From Pelagibius sp. Alg239-R121 (lineage in GTDB: Bacteria; Pseudomonadota; Alphaproteobacteria; Kiloniellales; Kiloniellaceae), in assembly GCF_947331435.1 (NCBI RefSeq), contig NZ_CAMZOF010000001.1:744001-808000 (forward strand): a DNA stretch of 64,000 bases. Reading direction: 5' to 3'. Position 1 is the stretch's first letter, and the number at the start of each line of letters is the position of its first letter. The notes under the pieces were generated by a model. It worked only from the letters and a program-made list of their open reading frames with translations. It did no database searches and was not told the DNA's origin. The position numbers and the translations under genes were made by a program. Positions 52,820 to 62,432 of this stretch are shown here, in pieces.

Positions 52820-53530
52820 TTAGTGGGTGGAAAATCCGCTGCTCGATTTGTCGGCGCCCGGCTGGTGGATGGCCATTTCCATGATTTTGGTCATGGTTTC
52901 CGCACGCTCCTTCAGGGTCATGGCCTCCAGCAACAGCTGTTTTTCCGAGGCTGCGAAGGGGCAGATCATGGCGAGCGACGTTACCAGGTGTTCGTTCTCG
53001 GTCTGCCCAATGGCTTCCCAGTCGCCGCGAATTCCCTGGGACGAAAAATAACCACGCACGGTTTCGAGAAGATGATCCCGATCGATGGCGACATCGTTTG
53101 AGGTTAGGTCCCCCTGAAAGCGCTGGTAATCCGCTGTGACCCGGCGAAATCCGTTTTCCAGTTCCAGCTCCGCCGCGATCTCGAATCGGATGAGGCCGGC
53201 CAGCGTAATGAGATAGCGACCGTCGTCGGTTTCGCTGAAGGCATTGATACGTCCGGCACAGCCGGTCTCGTATATTGGCGGGCAATCCGGAAGGCCGGAT
53301 TGCCGGGGATCCGGCTGAAGCGGGCTGTTGGAGTTGTCCTCTTCACTGGGCTGTACCATGCCGATGATCCGATCACCGGCAAGCGCCGCATCGATCATGG
53401 CAAGATACCGGGGTTCGAAGATGTTCAGTGGCAGGTGTCCGCCAGGCAACAGCAAGACGCCGGAGAGAGGGAAAACCGGTATCTCATCGGGGAGGTCGTT
53501 AAAGGAGGGATCAAAGATGCAGCGGGTCAT
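52820..53530 (-). CDS. LON peptidase substrate-binding (LAN) domain protein
   Basis: 236 residues: EIPVFPLSGVLLLPGGHLPLNIFEPRYLAMIDAAL opens a Lon N-terminal domain, then GCAGRINAFSETDDGRYLITLAGL RFE and YQRFQGDL. There is no AAA+ or protease domain. Such stand-alone Lon-N proteins are common in proteobacteria; a role in substrate recognition is inferred. Ends SSSGFSTH. Probably an operon with the thioredoxin gene 194 bp upstream. Confidence 0.85.
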   Translation of the reverse strand: MTRCIFDPSFNDLPDEIPVFPLSGVLLLPGGHLPLNIFEPRYLAMIDAALAGDRIIGMVQPSEEDNSNSPLQPDPRQSGLPDCPPIYETGCAGRINAFSETDDGRYLITLAGLIRFEIAAELELENGFRRVTADYQRFQGDLTSNDVAIDRDHLLETVRGYFSSQGIRGDWEAIGQTENEHLVTSLAMICPFAASEKQLLLEAMTLKERAETMTKIMEMAIHQPGADKSSSGFSTH

Positions 53531-53724
53531 CCTGACGCCCTTATCCGGAAAACTGCGTCAAGGTTGAGAAACATCACGCGTTTGGCGGCGGCCAGGCGTG
53601 AAAGCTTTGGCAAATTCTTTCTCATCTTTTTTTCCGGCACCTCCTTCACGCAGTCACTTCCGAACAGGCGGAGCCTCATCCCTGACAGTCATGCAGGCAA
53701 CCGATGCGATCAGGGATTCCTGCG

Positions 53725-54663
53725 TCACGAAAACAGGATCGACGACAAACGCCCGCGCACATCCTGGGTCAGAGGATCCGTTTGGCCCCAGGCATCAAAG
53801 AACTTGACCAATTGCTTCCGCGCCGCTTCGTCATTCCAGGCACGGTTTCTGCGGACAATCTCCAAAAGAGCGTCTGCGGCGTCTTCGGACTTGCCGGCGC
53901 CCTGAAGGGCGAGCGCCAGATCGTAACGGCTCTGATGGTCGTTTTCGTCCTGTTCGACCTTGCGCGCCAGTTCGGTGATCTCTCCCACTTCCATGGATTG
54001 TTCGGCAAGCTCGACCGCGGCGGCCGCAGACGCGATCTCCGGACTTGCTGCAAGTTCGGGCGTCAGCGCGTCCAACAGCTCTCGTGCGCCCTCGACGTCG
54101 TCAGCGCCCAAGCGGCAGCGGATCGAGCCTGACAGCGCCCGTGCATTATCAGGCTCATGTTGCAAAATCTGGCCGAAAATCGCGGAGGCAGGGCCATGCT
54201 GGCCGTCTTCGAGTGCTGCTTCGGCCTGGGCCAGGGCCTGCTCGATCGGGCTGTCGCCCTGATCGCCGCCGGCTTCCTGTGCCAGCCGTTCCACGAAAGA
54301 CTTGATCTGACTTTCCTGCTGGGCGCCGACAAAGCCGTCGATGGGCTGACCCTGGAAAAAGGCGTAGACCGCTGGAATGGACTGCACGCGCAGCTGCTGG
54401 GCGATCGCCTGATTTTCGTCGACGTTGACTTTCACCATACGCACGGCGCCGCGGGTATCGCGCACCGCCTTTTCCAGCACAGGACCCAACTGTTTGCAGG
54501 GGCCGCACCATGGAGCCCAGAAATCGACGATAACCGGGGTCTTCATCGAGGCTTCGATGACATCCTTGGCAAAGGTCTCCTGCGTACCGTCCTTGACGGC
54601 ATCGGCTGCTGCAGCGCTTCCCTCCGGGCCGCCGGCTCCGATGATGGTTTCCATAGATTGCAT
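53725..54663 (-). CDS. YbbN/CnoX-like thioredoxin with TPR domain
   Basis: 312 residues. Thioredoxin fold (about 25-135) with active site WAPWCGPCKQ (C53, C56), followed by helical TPR-like repeats (about 150-310, for example AQAEAALEDGQHGPASAIFG). YbbN/CnoX holds oxidised proteins and hands them to GroEL/DnaK; unlike E. coli YbbN, which has lost the CxxC second cysteine arrangement, this copy has an intact CGPC, so it may be redox-active. An alternative start is the ATG at 54654, three codons in. Confidence 0.88.
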   Translation of the reverse strand: MQSMETIIGAGGPEGSAAAADAVKDGTQETFAKDVIEASMKTPVIVDFWAPWCGPCKQLGPVLEKAVRDTRGAVRMVKVNVDENQAIAQQLRVQSIPAVYAFFQGQPIDGFVGAQQESQIKSFVERLAQEAGGDQGDSPIEQALAQAEAALEDGQHGPASAIFGQILQHEPDNARALSGSIRCRLGADDVEGARELLDALTPELAASPEIASAAAAVELAEQSMEVGEITELARKVEQDENDHQSRYDLALALQGAGKSEDAADALLEIVRRNRAWNDEAARKQLVKFFDAWGQTDPLTQDVRGRLSSILFS

Positions 54664-54956
54664 TCCCGTCTTTTCGTTCTAAAGCCTGATTCAATAGACT
54701 AGAGGGCAGTTTCCATTCTCTATCGTTTTGATCGAGAACGGCGCACTCCGGTTTCCGGTTTTAACGATCCGTCCAATGTCATTTGCGGACGGATCGACAA
54801 CGGCAGCGTGCCGCGCAATCGCAATTTACATGGCTGTTCCGGCCAAGGAAAGCAAGCCGTGGTCAGCGGCATTGCCGGCGTCAAGGTCAGGCAGCATCAC
54901 ATAGTGCGACTTTTAGTGTGTGGATTTAAGCCTGTTTGGCTACCGGAGCGAGCAGG

Positions 54957-55475
54957 TTACAGATCGATAAAGTCCGGCACGTGATTCTCGGCTTCTAGAA
55001 ACCGGATCAGATCCTGAGGTCCGATGGCGGTCGTCATGCTGTTGACCAGGGGATGAAAGTTAAGCGGGTTTTCTTCCAGCATACCGCGGTCCAGTACGAA
55101 TTTCACCTTGCCCTCCAGGTCGTTGATGACCGCGAAAGGCGTGACGGCGCCCGGCTCCACACCGAGGTACTGTCGCAGCCGGTCGGGTGAACCGAAAGAG
55201 ATCCGCCCGGCACCCAGTGTCGCCCCCAGGGCCTTAAGATCGATCTTGCGATCCTCGAAACAGGTCACCAGCCACATCTCACCCTTCTTGTTGCGCAAAA
55301 AGAGATTCTTGCTGTGACCACCCGGCAGATCGTCGCGGACCGTTTTGGCTTCCTCTACGGTAAAGACCGGCGCATGCTCGACGGTGCGGGTCTCGATCCC
55401 CAATCGCTCGAAACAGTCGAACAGTTGCTGCGGTGTGGCAGCCTTACTTGCATCTTCGGAATCGGTTTCGGACAT
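54957..55475 (-). CDS. YbaK/ProX-type aminoacyl-tRNA editing domain protein
   Basis: 172 residues: TRTVEHAPVFTVEEAKTVRDDLPGGHSKNLFLRNKKG, SFGSPDRLRQYLGVEPGAVTPFAVIND and LNFHPLVNSMTTAIG. The KNLFLRNKK segment holds the Lys that stabilises the mischarged tRNA, and GxxP-type loop PGGH is present. It hydrolyses mischarged tRNAs such as Ala- or Cys-tRNA-Pro in trans. Single gene; no prolyl-tRNA synthetase nearby. Confidence 0.85.
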   Translation of the reverse strand: MSETDSEDASKAATPQQLFDCFERLGIETRTVEHAPVFTVEEAKTVRDDLPGGHSKNLFLRNKKGEMWLVTCFEDRKIDLKALGATLGAGRISFGSPDRLRQYLGVEPGAVTPFAVINDLEGKVKFVLDRGMLEENPLNFHPLVNSMTTAIGPQDLIRFLEAENHVPDFIDL

Positions 55476-55706
55476 GACATTTCGTTCCGGTGTTTCTTCT
55501 GGATCAGTGCCTCTGAGCGGCCGGCCTTAGCCTGATAACGTTCAAGACAGGCACACCGCAAGCGAGAATTGCAGTGTAGCTGCGGCGATTACGGTGCATT
55601 CCAGATCGGGGGGCGGTGCATCGGCCCAAGAAAAATCAATAAATCAGAGAGGAGGGGCTTGCAATGACTGCAGAAAGGCGGTATCTCCGCCGCCGAACAT
55701 GATGAT

Positions 55707-55781
55707 GCGGGCGTAGCTCAGGGGTAGAGCATAACCTTGCCAAGGTTAGGGTCGTGAGTTCGAATCTCATCGCCCGCTCCA
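55707..55781 (+). tRNA. tRNA-Gly (anticodon GCC)
   Basis: Full cloverleaf: acceptor GCGGGCG with CGCCCGC, D-stem GCTC/GAGC, anticodon stem TAACC/GGTTA around TTGCCAA with GCC at 55739-55741, T-arm GTGAG-TTCGAAT-CTCAT, and encoded CCA (55779-55781). Length 75 with CCA. Confidence 0.97.
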
Positions 55782-55804
55782 TGTTTCCTTCCATTTATAT
55801 TGAT

Positions 55805-55831
55805 GAACCGGCACTTGGGTCCGGTTCTTTT
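55805..55831 (+). terminator. Intrinsic terminator after tRNA-Gly
   Basis: GAACCGG with CCGGTTC around a 9-base loop, then TTTT (55828-55831), 24 bp past the tRNA end. Confidence 0.8.
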
Positions 55832-55998
55832 GAAGCGCCGGATTTTCTGTCTCGCAGGGCCTTTGTGCCTGCGTTGCAGTCCGATCTTTCGCGCTTTTTC
55901 CGCGCCTAACGCGGAACCGTCGTGGTCGCAGCAATGTAGCCTGCGCCGGGGTCTGCTTTATGTAGTAGGACTGGAATTCACGCCCTTGGCCGCCTCCG

Positions 55999-56832
55999 TC
56001 AGGGACCTACGGGCGACAAATTCTCCCGGAAAAGCCGGCCGCGATCGGGCAAGGCATCAGAGACGCCGGCCAGCCGCAGCATATGCCACGCCAGAGCGAG
56101 GTTGCTGGAGATCACCGGTTTTCCCAGCTCAGCTTCGGTTTCCTCGATAACACTGGCCACCCGCAGGTTGGTGCAGGACACGAAGACCGCGTCGCAGTCC
56201 GCCGCGCGTCCAACCCGTAGAATGGCGTCCCGGATTGAGGCCGGCGTGATCCGGGCGACAATATCTTCCTCGCTCTGATTGAAGGAGGCGACGAACGGGA
56301 TCTCGAAATTCTGCTGTTCCAGATGATCGCGCATCGCGCCGGTGACCTCTGGCAGATAAGGGGTGACGAAACTGATTTTCGTCGCTTTTACGGCACGGAA
56401 TGCGGCTTTTACTGCGGTTAGGGGGTTGGTGACGGCTATTGCCGCACGGCTTTCCTCTCCGCTCTCTTCCAGGCCTGCTCTGACGGCCTTGGCGACATTC
56501 TCCTCACCGATGATGGTCGAGCCCGACGTGCAGCCATAGCCGATCACATCGAGCCCCACGGCTACCGGCAGCAATTTGGCCGCTGCCGGCAAATTTGCCT
56601 CCATCCGGGCCAAGGTCTCACTGGTGACTTCAGGTTCGCTTGGGACGCGGCTGTGGTAGAGCGCCAGGCCGTCGACGCCCAGCAGGTCACGCAGTTCGAC
56701 TTCAATGGTCTGGTCGGTCTCCAGGACGATCAAACCCAGTTTGGCGCGGCTTCCGATGCCTGCGTCGGTCTCGAAAGAGAGTGAGGCCGCGGGGTCGTTC
56801 GAAATGGCGGCACCGGCAAGGGACGCTGTCAT
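55999..56832 (-). CDS. EutA-like Asp/Glu racemase / arylmalonate decarboxylase-family protein
   Basis: 277 residues from the ATG at 56832 (GGAGG nine bases upstream); a frame to 56889 adds 19 unlikely residues. The two catalytic-cysteine motifs of the family are in IGYGCTSGSTIIGEE and VFVSCTNLRV, and the opening RAKLGLIVLETDQTIEVELRDLL resembles EutA from ectoine utilisation. Maleate isomerase, arylmalonate decarboxylase and hydantoin racemase are other members. Its start is one base from the end of the M24 gene, so the two are co-translated and probably act in one pathway. Confidence 0.75.
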   Translation of the reverse strand: MTASLAGAAISNDPAASLSFETDAGIGSRAKLGLIVLETDQTIEVELRDLLGVDGLALYHSRVPSEPEVTSETLARMEANLPAAAKLLPVAVGLDVIGYGCTSGSTIIGEENVAKAVRAGLEESGEESRAAIAVTNPLTAVKAAFRAVKATKISFVTPYLPEVTGAMRDHLEQQNFEIPFVASFNQSEEDIVARITPASIRDAILRVGRAADCDAVFVSCTNLRVASVIEETEAELGKPVISSNLALAWHMLRLAGVSDALPDRGRLFRENLSPVGP

Positions 56833-56833
56833 G

Positions 56834-58030
56834 TCACAGTACCTCCGGAAGTTCGGCGGCAGCCCGGCGGGTGAGCCATTCAGCGCCACCGTCTCGAATC
56901 ACGATGTTTTCTTCGTGTACCATGAGCTTGCCCGGCGCAAAGGCCATGCCTGGCTCCAGGGTCAGGACCATGTTGGGCACGAGAAGCGTGCCGTCGGTGG
57001 CTGTGTTCGACGGCCATTCGGTCAATTGCATACCCAGGCCGTGTCCTACGCGCCCAACGTCATTGCCCAAGGCACCGCCATCTTCCAGGACCCGCCACAT
57101 GGCATGGAACAAATCCGACGTGGTCGCGCCCGGCCGGGCGGCCTGAAAACCAGCCTGTGTTGCGGCAAAGACCGTGTCGTAGGCCCGTCGAACCTGGTCC
57201 GTAGCTTTGCCGAACGAAAAGTTTCGGTCAAAGTCGCAAAAATAGCCGTCAAACGTCGAGCCCGTATCGAGAATCAGCAAATCGCCCTGCTGGAGACGCC
57301 GGTCGGAGGGCGGGGAGATGATGTCGTCGTAACCACCCTGACCGGCACCGCCAACCAGATAGGGGACATCGTCCGCGCCCCGATTGAGCAGCTCGGTCTT
57401 GAATGTCCGAAAGGCCTCAATCTCGGTCTGCTCGTCGGACAGCAGGCTGGGCAAGGTCTCAAAGGCGCTTGAGGCGACGCCGCAGATGTGGCGGATTTTG
57501 TCGATCTCGGCGTCGGATTTCACCATGCGCAGGCTGCGCACGATCCCCGTCGCATCCACGAAATCGTTGCCATGCAAAGACTTTCGAACCTTGTCGAAAT
57601 CACCGAATGGCATGCGGACGTGGGTTTCGGGCCCCATCGGAACGCCGATCCTGCCGGTTGTTCCCGCAGCGTCGCGCAGGGCGGCGGTCAACAGCGTCAC
57701 GCCGTCGTCCGACGGGCGGGGGGACGACCAGGTGCGAATATCTTCGATCCAGGTTCGTGCCATGACGTCGGCACCGATGGCCGGAATCACGGCGATGGGC
57801 TTGCCCTTTGCTGGGACGACAAGAAACCAGGGCCGCGTCGGACTTTGCCAGAACTGGGTCAGGAATCCCGAGAAATACCGGACTTCGGGTTCGGTCGAGA
57901 GTAGCAGAGCTCCCACCCGCTGCGCGGACATCAGTCTCTGCGCCGCCTGCAGCCTTGCCTCGAATTCTGATTCTGGAAAGCCCCGTTCCGGCGCCGGGCG
58001 CAGTTCATACAAAACGTTCGATCCGCTCAT
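56834..58030 (-). CDS. M24-family metallopeptidase-like hydrolase (creatinase/ectoine hydrolase-like)
   Basis: 398 residues starting at the ATG at 58030; a frame to 58198 is not convincing. A creatinase N-domain is followed by the M24 catalytic part: ILDTGSTFDGYFCDFDRNF gives the Asp pair, GHGLGMQLTEWP the His, TLEPGMAF the first Glu and VHEENIVI the last. All ligands are intact. The pairing with a EutA-like gene recalls ectoine hydrolase (DoeA/EutD), but the N-terminal domain does not look like DoeA, so the substrate may be another amide or cyclic compound. Confidence 0.8.
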   Translation of the reverse strand: MSGSNVLYELRPAPERGFPESEFEARLQAAQRLMSAQRVGALLLSTEPEVRYFSGFLTQFWQSPTRPWFLVVPAKGKPIAVIPAIGADVMARTWIEDIRTWSSPRPSDDGVTLLTAALRDAAGTTGRIGVPMGPETHVRMPFGDFDKVRKSLHGNDFVDATGIVRSLRMVKSDAEIDKIRHICGVASSAFETLPSLLSDEQTEIEAFRTFKTELLNRGADDVPYLVGGAGQGGYDDIISPPSDRRLQQGDLLILDTGSTFDGYFCDFDRNFSFGKATDQVRRAYDTVFAATQAGFQAARPGATTSDLFHAMWRVLEDGGALGNDVGRVGHGLGMQLTEWPSNTATDGTLLVPNMVLTLEPGMAFAPGKLMVHEENIVIRDGGAEWLTRRAAAELPEVL

Positions 58031-58302
58031 AAGCCAAAGACCAATGCAGTGAGTCACTCGTGCCGCTGCTATTTGTCGGGTAATTGCTTTTTGATTGCAA
58101 CCCGTTAGTGGTGCATTGCTACGCGCCTGCAATGATGGAGGCGTAGATATCGGAATCGGTGGCACATTCCTAGCCCGGCAGCCGTCAATCAAGCCCACGA
58201 CGGTCGAATTTCCGACTTCAGCCGGACCGGCGCCCGCAGCGCCCGAGACAGGAGATGCGTGATCAGAACCAAGACCGGCACGCGTGAGGTGTCGATCGCG
58301 AC

Positions 58303-59577
58303 TTACAGCTTGAATGGAATGTAGAGCACCAGATCCGGAATCAGATAGCAGAGCAGCACCGTCAGGAGCATCAGCAGGAGGAACGGCCAGACTCCGGCGG
58401 CAACCTCGCCGATCTGTGCCTTACCTACGGCTTGTATGACGTAAAGGTTGAGACCGACCGGAGGCGTGATGAGTGCGATTTCGATCAGGATTACGAAGAA
58501 GATGCCGAACCAAATCGGATCGATGCCCAATGGAAGCAGGGAGGGTGCCAGCACGGGAACCATGATCAGCATCATGGAAAGGGCTTCCAGAAAGAAGCCC
58601 ATAATGACCAGCAGCACCGACACCGCCAGGATAAAGAGCCAGGCTTCGTTGAAGTTGCTTGCGATGAACATCGAGATGTCTTGTGGAATCCGATAGAGCG
58701 TTATCGCCTTGCCGAAGATTTTTGCTCCGGCAACGATTAAAAGAATGGTGACGCTTGTGACCATGCTGTCGATCACGGCGGCTTTGAATCCGGCCCAATC
58801 AATCGAGCGCAGAATGAACGCCGTTATGAATAGTGAAAAGGCGAAGCCGACGGCGGCAGCCTCGGTCGGCGTGAAGACGCCCCAATAGATGCCCCACACA
58901 ATTAAAGCGGCCAACGCCATGGAGGGCAGTGCGCGCTTGGTGGCGGCAGCGCGTGTCTGCCAGGAAGCCTTTTCGGTCTTCTGGTACTCCGAGGAATAGG
59001 CGGCGTAGGCCATGGAGAAGAGAATAAACAGTCCAACCAGGATCAGGCCTGGTCCGATGCCTGCCAGGAAAAGCTTGATAACCGATTCCTCGGTGATGAA
59101 CCCGAAGACGATCAGGGGGATTGAGGGCGGAATCAGGATACCCAGAGTCCCACCGGCGGCCAGGAGGCCCAGCACGAACTTCCGTGGATAACCGCGGGAT
59201 TCCATTTCCGGGATGGCGACTGTCGCAATGGTGGCCGCCGTTGCGACGGAGCTGCCGGAAATCGCCGCAAAGAGACCGCAGGACAAAACGGTCGCGACCG
59301 CCAGTCCACCGGGCCAATGGCCGACCCAGGCCTGCACGGCGGCAAAAAGGTCGCGCCCAACCCCGCCCTTCAGCAGGACGTTGGACATCAGCAGGAACAG
59401 CGGCACGGAAAGCAGGATAAAGTTGTCGAGGCCGCCCAGGAGAGACTGCGGCACCATCAATGGTGAGAAGCCGCCGATTGCCAGTAAGATGAAGCCGAGA
59501 CCACCGAGCACGAAGGCGACCGGCACACCAGCGAGCAACAAGGAAAAGAGGGCAACGAGAATCAGGATGGTTGTCAC
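58303..59577 (-). CDS. TRAP transporter large permease (DctM)
   Basis: 424 residues with about twelve hydrophobic helices and the DctM pattern: VPVAFVLGGLGFILL, LSVPLFLLMSNVLLKGGVGRDLF, GSSVATAATIATVAIPEMESRGYPRKF, LIPPSIPLIVFGFITEESV and TPPVGLNLYVIQ. Forms the ion-coupled channel with DctQ. Overlaps DctQ by 4 bp. Confidence 0.93.
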   Translation of the reverse strand: MTTILILVALFSLLLAGVPVAFVLGGLGFILLAIGGFSPLMVPQSLLGGLDNFILLSVPLFLLMSNVLLKGGVGRDLFAAVQAWVGHWPGGLAVATVLSCGLFAAISGSSVATAATIATVAIPEMESRGYPRKFVLGLLAAGGTLGILIPPSIPLIVFGFITEESVIKLFLAGIGPGLILVGLFILFSMAYAAYSSEYQKTEKASWQTRAAATKRALPSMALAALIVWGIYWGVFTPTEAAAVGFAFSLFITAFILRSIDWAGFKAAVIDSMVTSVTILLIVAGAKIFGKAITLYRIPQDISMFIASNFNEAWLFILAVSVLLVIMGFFLEALSMMLIMVPVLAPSLLPLGIDPIWFGIFFVILIEIALITPPVGLNLYVIQAVGKAQIGEVAAGVWPFLLLMLLTVLLCYLIPDLVLYIPFKL

Positions 59578-60095
59578 GCCAAATCCTCATTGCCGCTTTC
59601 TGCGTGCCCCTTTGTGCCTTGCCAGCCGCTTCCGGACCAGACACGCACGAGTTCGGCAAGACATTGCAGAAACAGGACTGCAAGACCGAAAGGTACCAAG
59701 GCTTCCGCCCACCAGTTGGGAATGTTGAGCATGGTGCCGCTCGAACGGCTTTTTAAATAAGAATCCAGCGCGATGTCGAAACCCCAGTAGCAGACGATGG
59801 CGGCGAAGGCTCCAACGAAAATCAGCGTCAGGCTATCGGCGAGCTTTTTACCCAGCGGGCTGAAACGGGCATAGAGTGCTTCAATCGCGATGTGCTGACG
59901 TCGGTGCAGTGTGGCACCCAGGGCAAAGAAAACCCCAGCAATCATAAGGATCTGCGACAGCTCAGCGGCCCAGATGGTTGGGGCGTTAAGAGCATAGCGG
60001 GCAACGACCTCGTAGGTCAGCATCAGCCCGGTTGCAACAAACAGCCAGGCGGCAACGGTCCCCAGAAAAATGCTGATCGAATCGATCGCGCGCAA
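59574..60095 (-). CDS. TRAP transporter small permease (DctQ)
   Basis: 173 residues, four hydrophobic helices; LMLTYEVVARYALNAPTIWAAELSQ and GATLHRRQHIAIEALYARFS are family hallmarks. The C-terminus is polar. It is separated from dctP by 129 bp that contain a hairpin and overlaps dctM by 4 bp. Confidence 0.92.
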   Translation of the reverse strand: MRAIDSISIFLGTVAAWLFVATGLMLTYEVVARYALNAPTIWAAELSQILMIAGVFFALGATLHRRQHIAIEALYARFSPLGKKLADSLTLIFVGAFAAIVCYWGFDIALDSYLKSRSSGTMLNIPNWWAEALVPFGLAVLFLQCLAELVRVWSGSGWQGTKGHAESGNEDLA

Positions 60096-60180
60096 AACCG
60101 CCCCCTGTTTCCGCTGTCTTTATGAGAAGAGAGACTCCGTTTCTCAGGAACGGAAGCTCGAAAGGATAAAAGGTAGGAAG

Positions 60181-60206
60181 CGGGGACGGTCCAGGAACCG
60201 CCCCCG
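60181..60206 (-). terminator. Hairpin between dctP and dctQ, probable attenuator
   Basis: CGGGG-A-CGGT / ACCG-C-CCCCG stem-loop. It lies just after the dctP stop (60225) and before dctQ. Such hairpins let binding-protein mRNA exceed permease mRNA. No T-tract, so partial rather than full termination. Confidence 0.4.
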
Positions 60207-60224
60207 ATCTCTCATTTGAAAGGA

Positions 60225-61226
60225 CTACTTCTGGAGCTTCGTGGCGGCATCCATGACCTGCTTGCCCAGATCGCCGGCATCGGTGGCGTACTGGTCATAG
60301 ACCGGCTTGGAGCAGCCCCGCCAGGCGGCAATCTGCTCGGCGGAAGGCTCAACGATCTTCATGCCGTTCTCGACAGATGCCGCATAGGCGGCGTTCTCGA
60401 TCTCGGAGATCTTGTCGCGGACCGCAGCATCGGCCATGGCGGCAGCGTCGCTGATGATTTTCTGGTGCGCCTCGGGCAGTTCTGACCAGAACTTATCGTT
60501 TACCACCACGATGAACTCGATGTCGGCATGCTGAGTCTTGGTGATGGTGTCCATCACGTCCCAGAGTTTACGGGACTTTACGCCCGAAACACCGGTCATG
60601 CCGACGTCAACGGTGCCGCGCTGGTAGGCGAGATATTGTTCCGAGCCGGAAATCAGGGTCGGCGCGCCGCCACAGGATTTGATGAACTCGCCAAGGGTCT
60701 TGCCGAAGACCCTGACTTTTTTCTCGTTGACCGCGTCGGGCGTGGAAACGGCTTCGCCCTTGGAGAGCATGATGGCACTGCCATAGGCCTGCCACCAGAG
60801 CACGCGCGCGCCGGTCTGATTCAGGATCGCGTCGTCAAGCGGATCGCGCACCGGGCTACCTTTTGCGGTCGCCTTACGGATCAGATCGTCGGAATTGAAC
60901 ATGAAGGGCTGATAAAAAATGTCGACTGCGGGAACATCGCCGACGAAGCGTGTGAGAGAGGCAACGCCCATTTCGATGGCACCGGAACCCACGGCCTGCG
61001 GGACCTGCTTATCTTTATAGAGCTGGGCCGAATCGTAGATTTGGACTTCGATGTCGCCGCCGGATTTCTTCTCAACCTCGTCCTTGAAGAGCACCAGGTT
61101 TTGACCGAGATGGCTCTTGAGTGGCAGCTGCAGGGTGATGCGCAGCGTCGTGTCGGCTGCCTGTGCCAATGACACGCTGCCACTCAGCAAGGCCGCCGCT
61201 GCGGCCACGGTTAGCAATTTTCGCAT
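60225..61226 (-). CDS. TRAP transporter substrate-binding protein (DctP)
   Basis: 333 residues with a signal peptide (LLTVAAAAALLSGSVSLAQA). The mature part opens TTLRITLQLPLKSHLGQNLV and has GGDIEVQIYDSAQLYKDKQV and the conserved KVRVFGKTLGEF, with the carboxylate-binding Arg expected near there (KKVRVFGKT). Binds an organic anion in the periplasm and delivers it to DctQM. The substrate probably feeds the lyase and hydrolases around it. Confidence 0.92.
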   Translation of the reverse strand: MRKLLTVAAAAALLSGSVSLAQAADTTLRITLQLPLKSHLGQNLVLFKDEVEKKSGGDIEVQIYDSAQLYKDKQVPQAVGSGAIEMGVASLTRFVGDVPAVDIFYQPFMFNSDDLIRKATAKGSPVRDPLDDAILNQTGARVLWWQAYGSAIMLSKGEAVSTPDAVNEKKVRVFGKTLGEFIKSCGGAPTLISGSEQYLAYQRGTVDVGMTGVSGVKSRKLWDVMDTITKTQHADIEFIVVVNDKFWSELPEAHQKIISDAAAMADAAVRDKISEIENAAYAASVENGMKIVEPSAEQIAAWRGCSKPVYDQYATDAGDLGKQVMDAATKLQK

Positions 61227-61305
61227 TTGTTTCTCCCTTTAAGCCGGCGGTCCGGCTCTTGTTCTTGGTTTTTGGAAAAGAGACAGTCTGACTGACCTTA
61301 GCTTG

Positions 61306-61321
61306 CCAAGCCTAGGCTGGG
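61306..61321. promoter_or_regulatory. Palindromic operator candidate between dctP and the lyase gene
   Basis: AGCCTAGGCT (61309-61318) is a perfect 10-bp palindrome, with CC/GG outside one mismatch on each side. It lies in the 216-bp divergent gap, where a regulator of both operons would be expected. Confidence 0.35.
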
Positions 61322-61442
61322 CTGTCATCAAAAGAAAAGGATCGCATCACGCAGACTGGCGTGTGGCAAGTGATTTGCCAAAGCCTTTGTGACTGCGTTT
61401 CGGTTTTGAACCAAAGACATGAAACCAGCCAAGGACGAGACC

Positions 61443-62318
61443 ATGCAAGCATCCCCGGCCGCCCGGCTCCGCGAACTTCTGGCCAAACCGGAGCTGCAGG
61501 TTATGCCCTGTTGCTTTGATGCCCTGAGCGCCCGACTGATCGAAGAAGCAGGGTTTCCGCTCAGCTTCATGTCGGGTTTTGCGGTGTCCGCCGCAAAGAT
61601 CGGCGCACCTGACACCGGCCTGATTTCCTATGGCGAGATGGTCGATCAGGGCCGCGATATCTGCAGCGCCGTTTCAATTCCCGTGATTGGTGATGGCGAT
61701 ACAGGTTATGGCAATGCTCTGAACGTCAAGCGGACAGTCCAAGGTTACGCCCAGGCTGGGTTCGCGGCGGTCATGATAGAAGATCAGCTCGCGCCGAAAC
61801 GCTGCGGTCATACAAAAGGCAAGATGGTGGTCGACCGGGACACGGCCTACAGCCGCATCGAGGCGGCCGTGGATGCGCGCAATGAAGGCGTGGATATTCT
61901 CATTCTGGCGCGCACCGACGCCCGCCATACGAAGGGCCTGGACGAAGCCTTGGACCGGGCCCGGCAGTTCAGTCAGATCGGCGCGGACATTCTGTTTGTC
62001 GAGGCGCCACGGACGGAAGAGGAAATGCGCAGGGTTTGCGGTGAGGTTCCAGGGGTCCATATGGCGAATCTGGTCGAAGGCGGCGCGACGCCACTCCTTC
62101 CCCCGGAACTGCTTCAGGATATCGGTTATCGCGTCGCCGCTTACCCGCTGACGCTTCTCTCGGCGGCCATGAAAGCCATGACCGACGCCCTGGCCGAGAT
62201 GAAGACCGGCCGGCATCCTGATGCGCAGCTTCTGGAGTTTGGCGACCTGCGCAGACTGGTGGGTTTCGACGCCTACTACGATGCCGAATCCCGCTATGCC
62301 GGTGCCCGCGAGGACTAA
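61443..62318 (+). CDS. Isocitrate lyase / PEP mutase-family carbon-carbon lyase
   Basis: 291 residues from the ATG at 61443 (AAGGA seven bases upstream; an ATG at 61419 is also in frame). It contains the lyase signature KRCGHTKGK with the catalytic Cys, VIGDGDTGYGN with the Mg-binding Asp, ILARTDARH and IEDQLAPK. Members are methylisocitrate lyase, dimethylmalate lyase, oxaloacetate decarboxylase and PEP mutase. The intact Cys argues for a true lyase that cleaves a C4-C6 acid to pyruvate or a related keto acid. Divergent from the TRAP operon. Confidence 0.85.
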   Translation: MQASPAARLRELLAKPELQVMPCCFDALSARLIEEAGFPLSFMSGFAVSAAKIGAPDTGLISYGEMVDQGRDICSAVSIPVIGDGDTGYGNALNVKRTVQGYAQAGFAAVMIEDQLAPKRCGHTKGKMVVDRDTAYSRIEAAVDARNEGVDILILARTDARHTKGLDEALDRARQFSQIGADILFVEAPRTEEEMRRVCGEVPGVHMANLVEGGATPLLPPELLQDIGYRVAAYPLTLLSAAMKAMTDALAEMKTGRHPDAQLLEFGDLRRLVGFDAYYDAESRYAGARED

Positions 62319-62432
62319 CTGCATCGTCCCGACCTCTGGACGCGCTGAAGCAAAAAGGCGGCGGCATTGACCGTGTCAGCAGAGCGGCGCGAGGAATAGC
62401 ATGCCTGCACTTTAATCCGGAGGCCGCAATTT

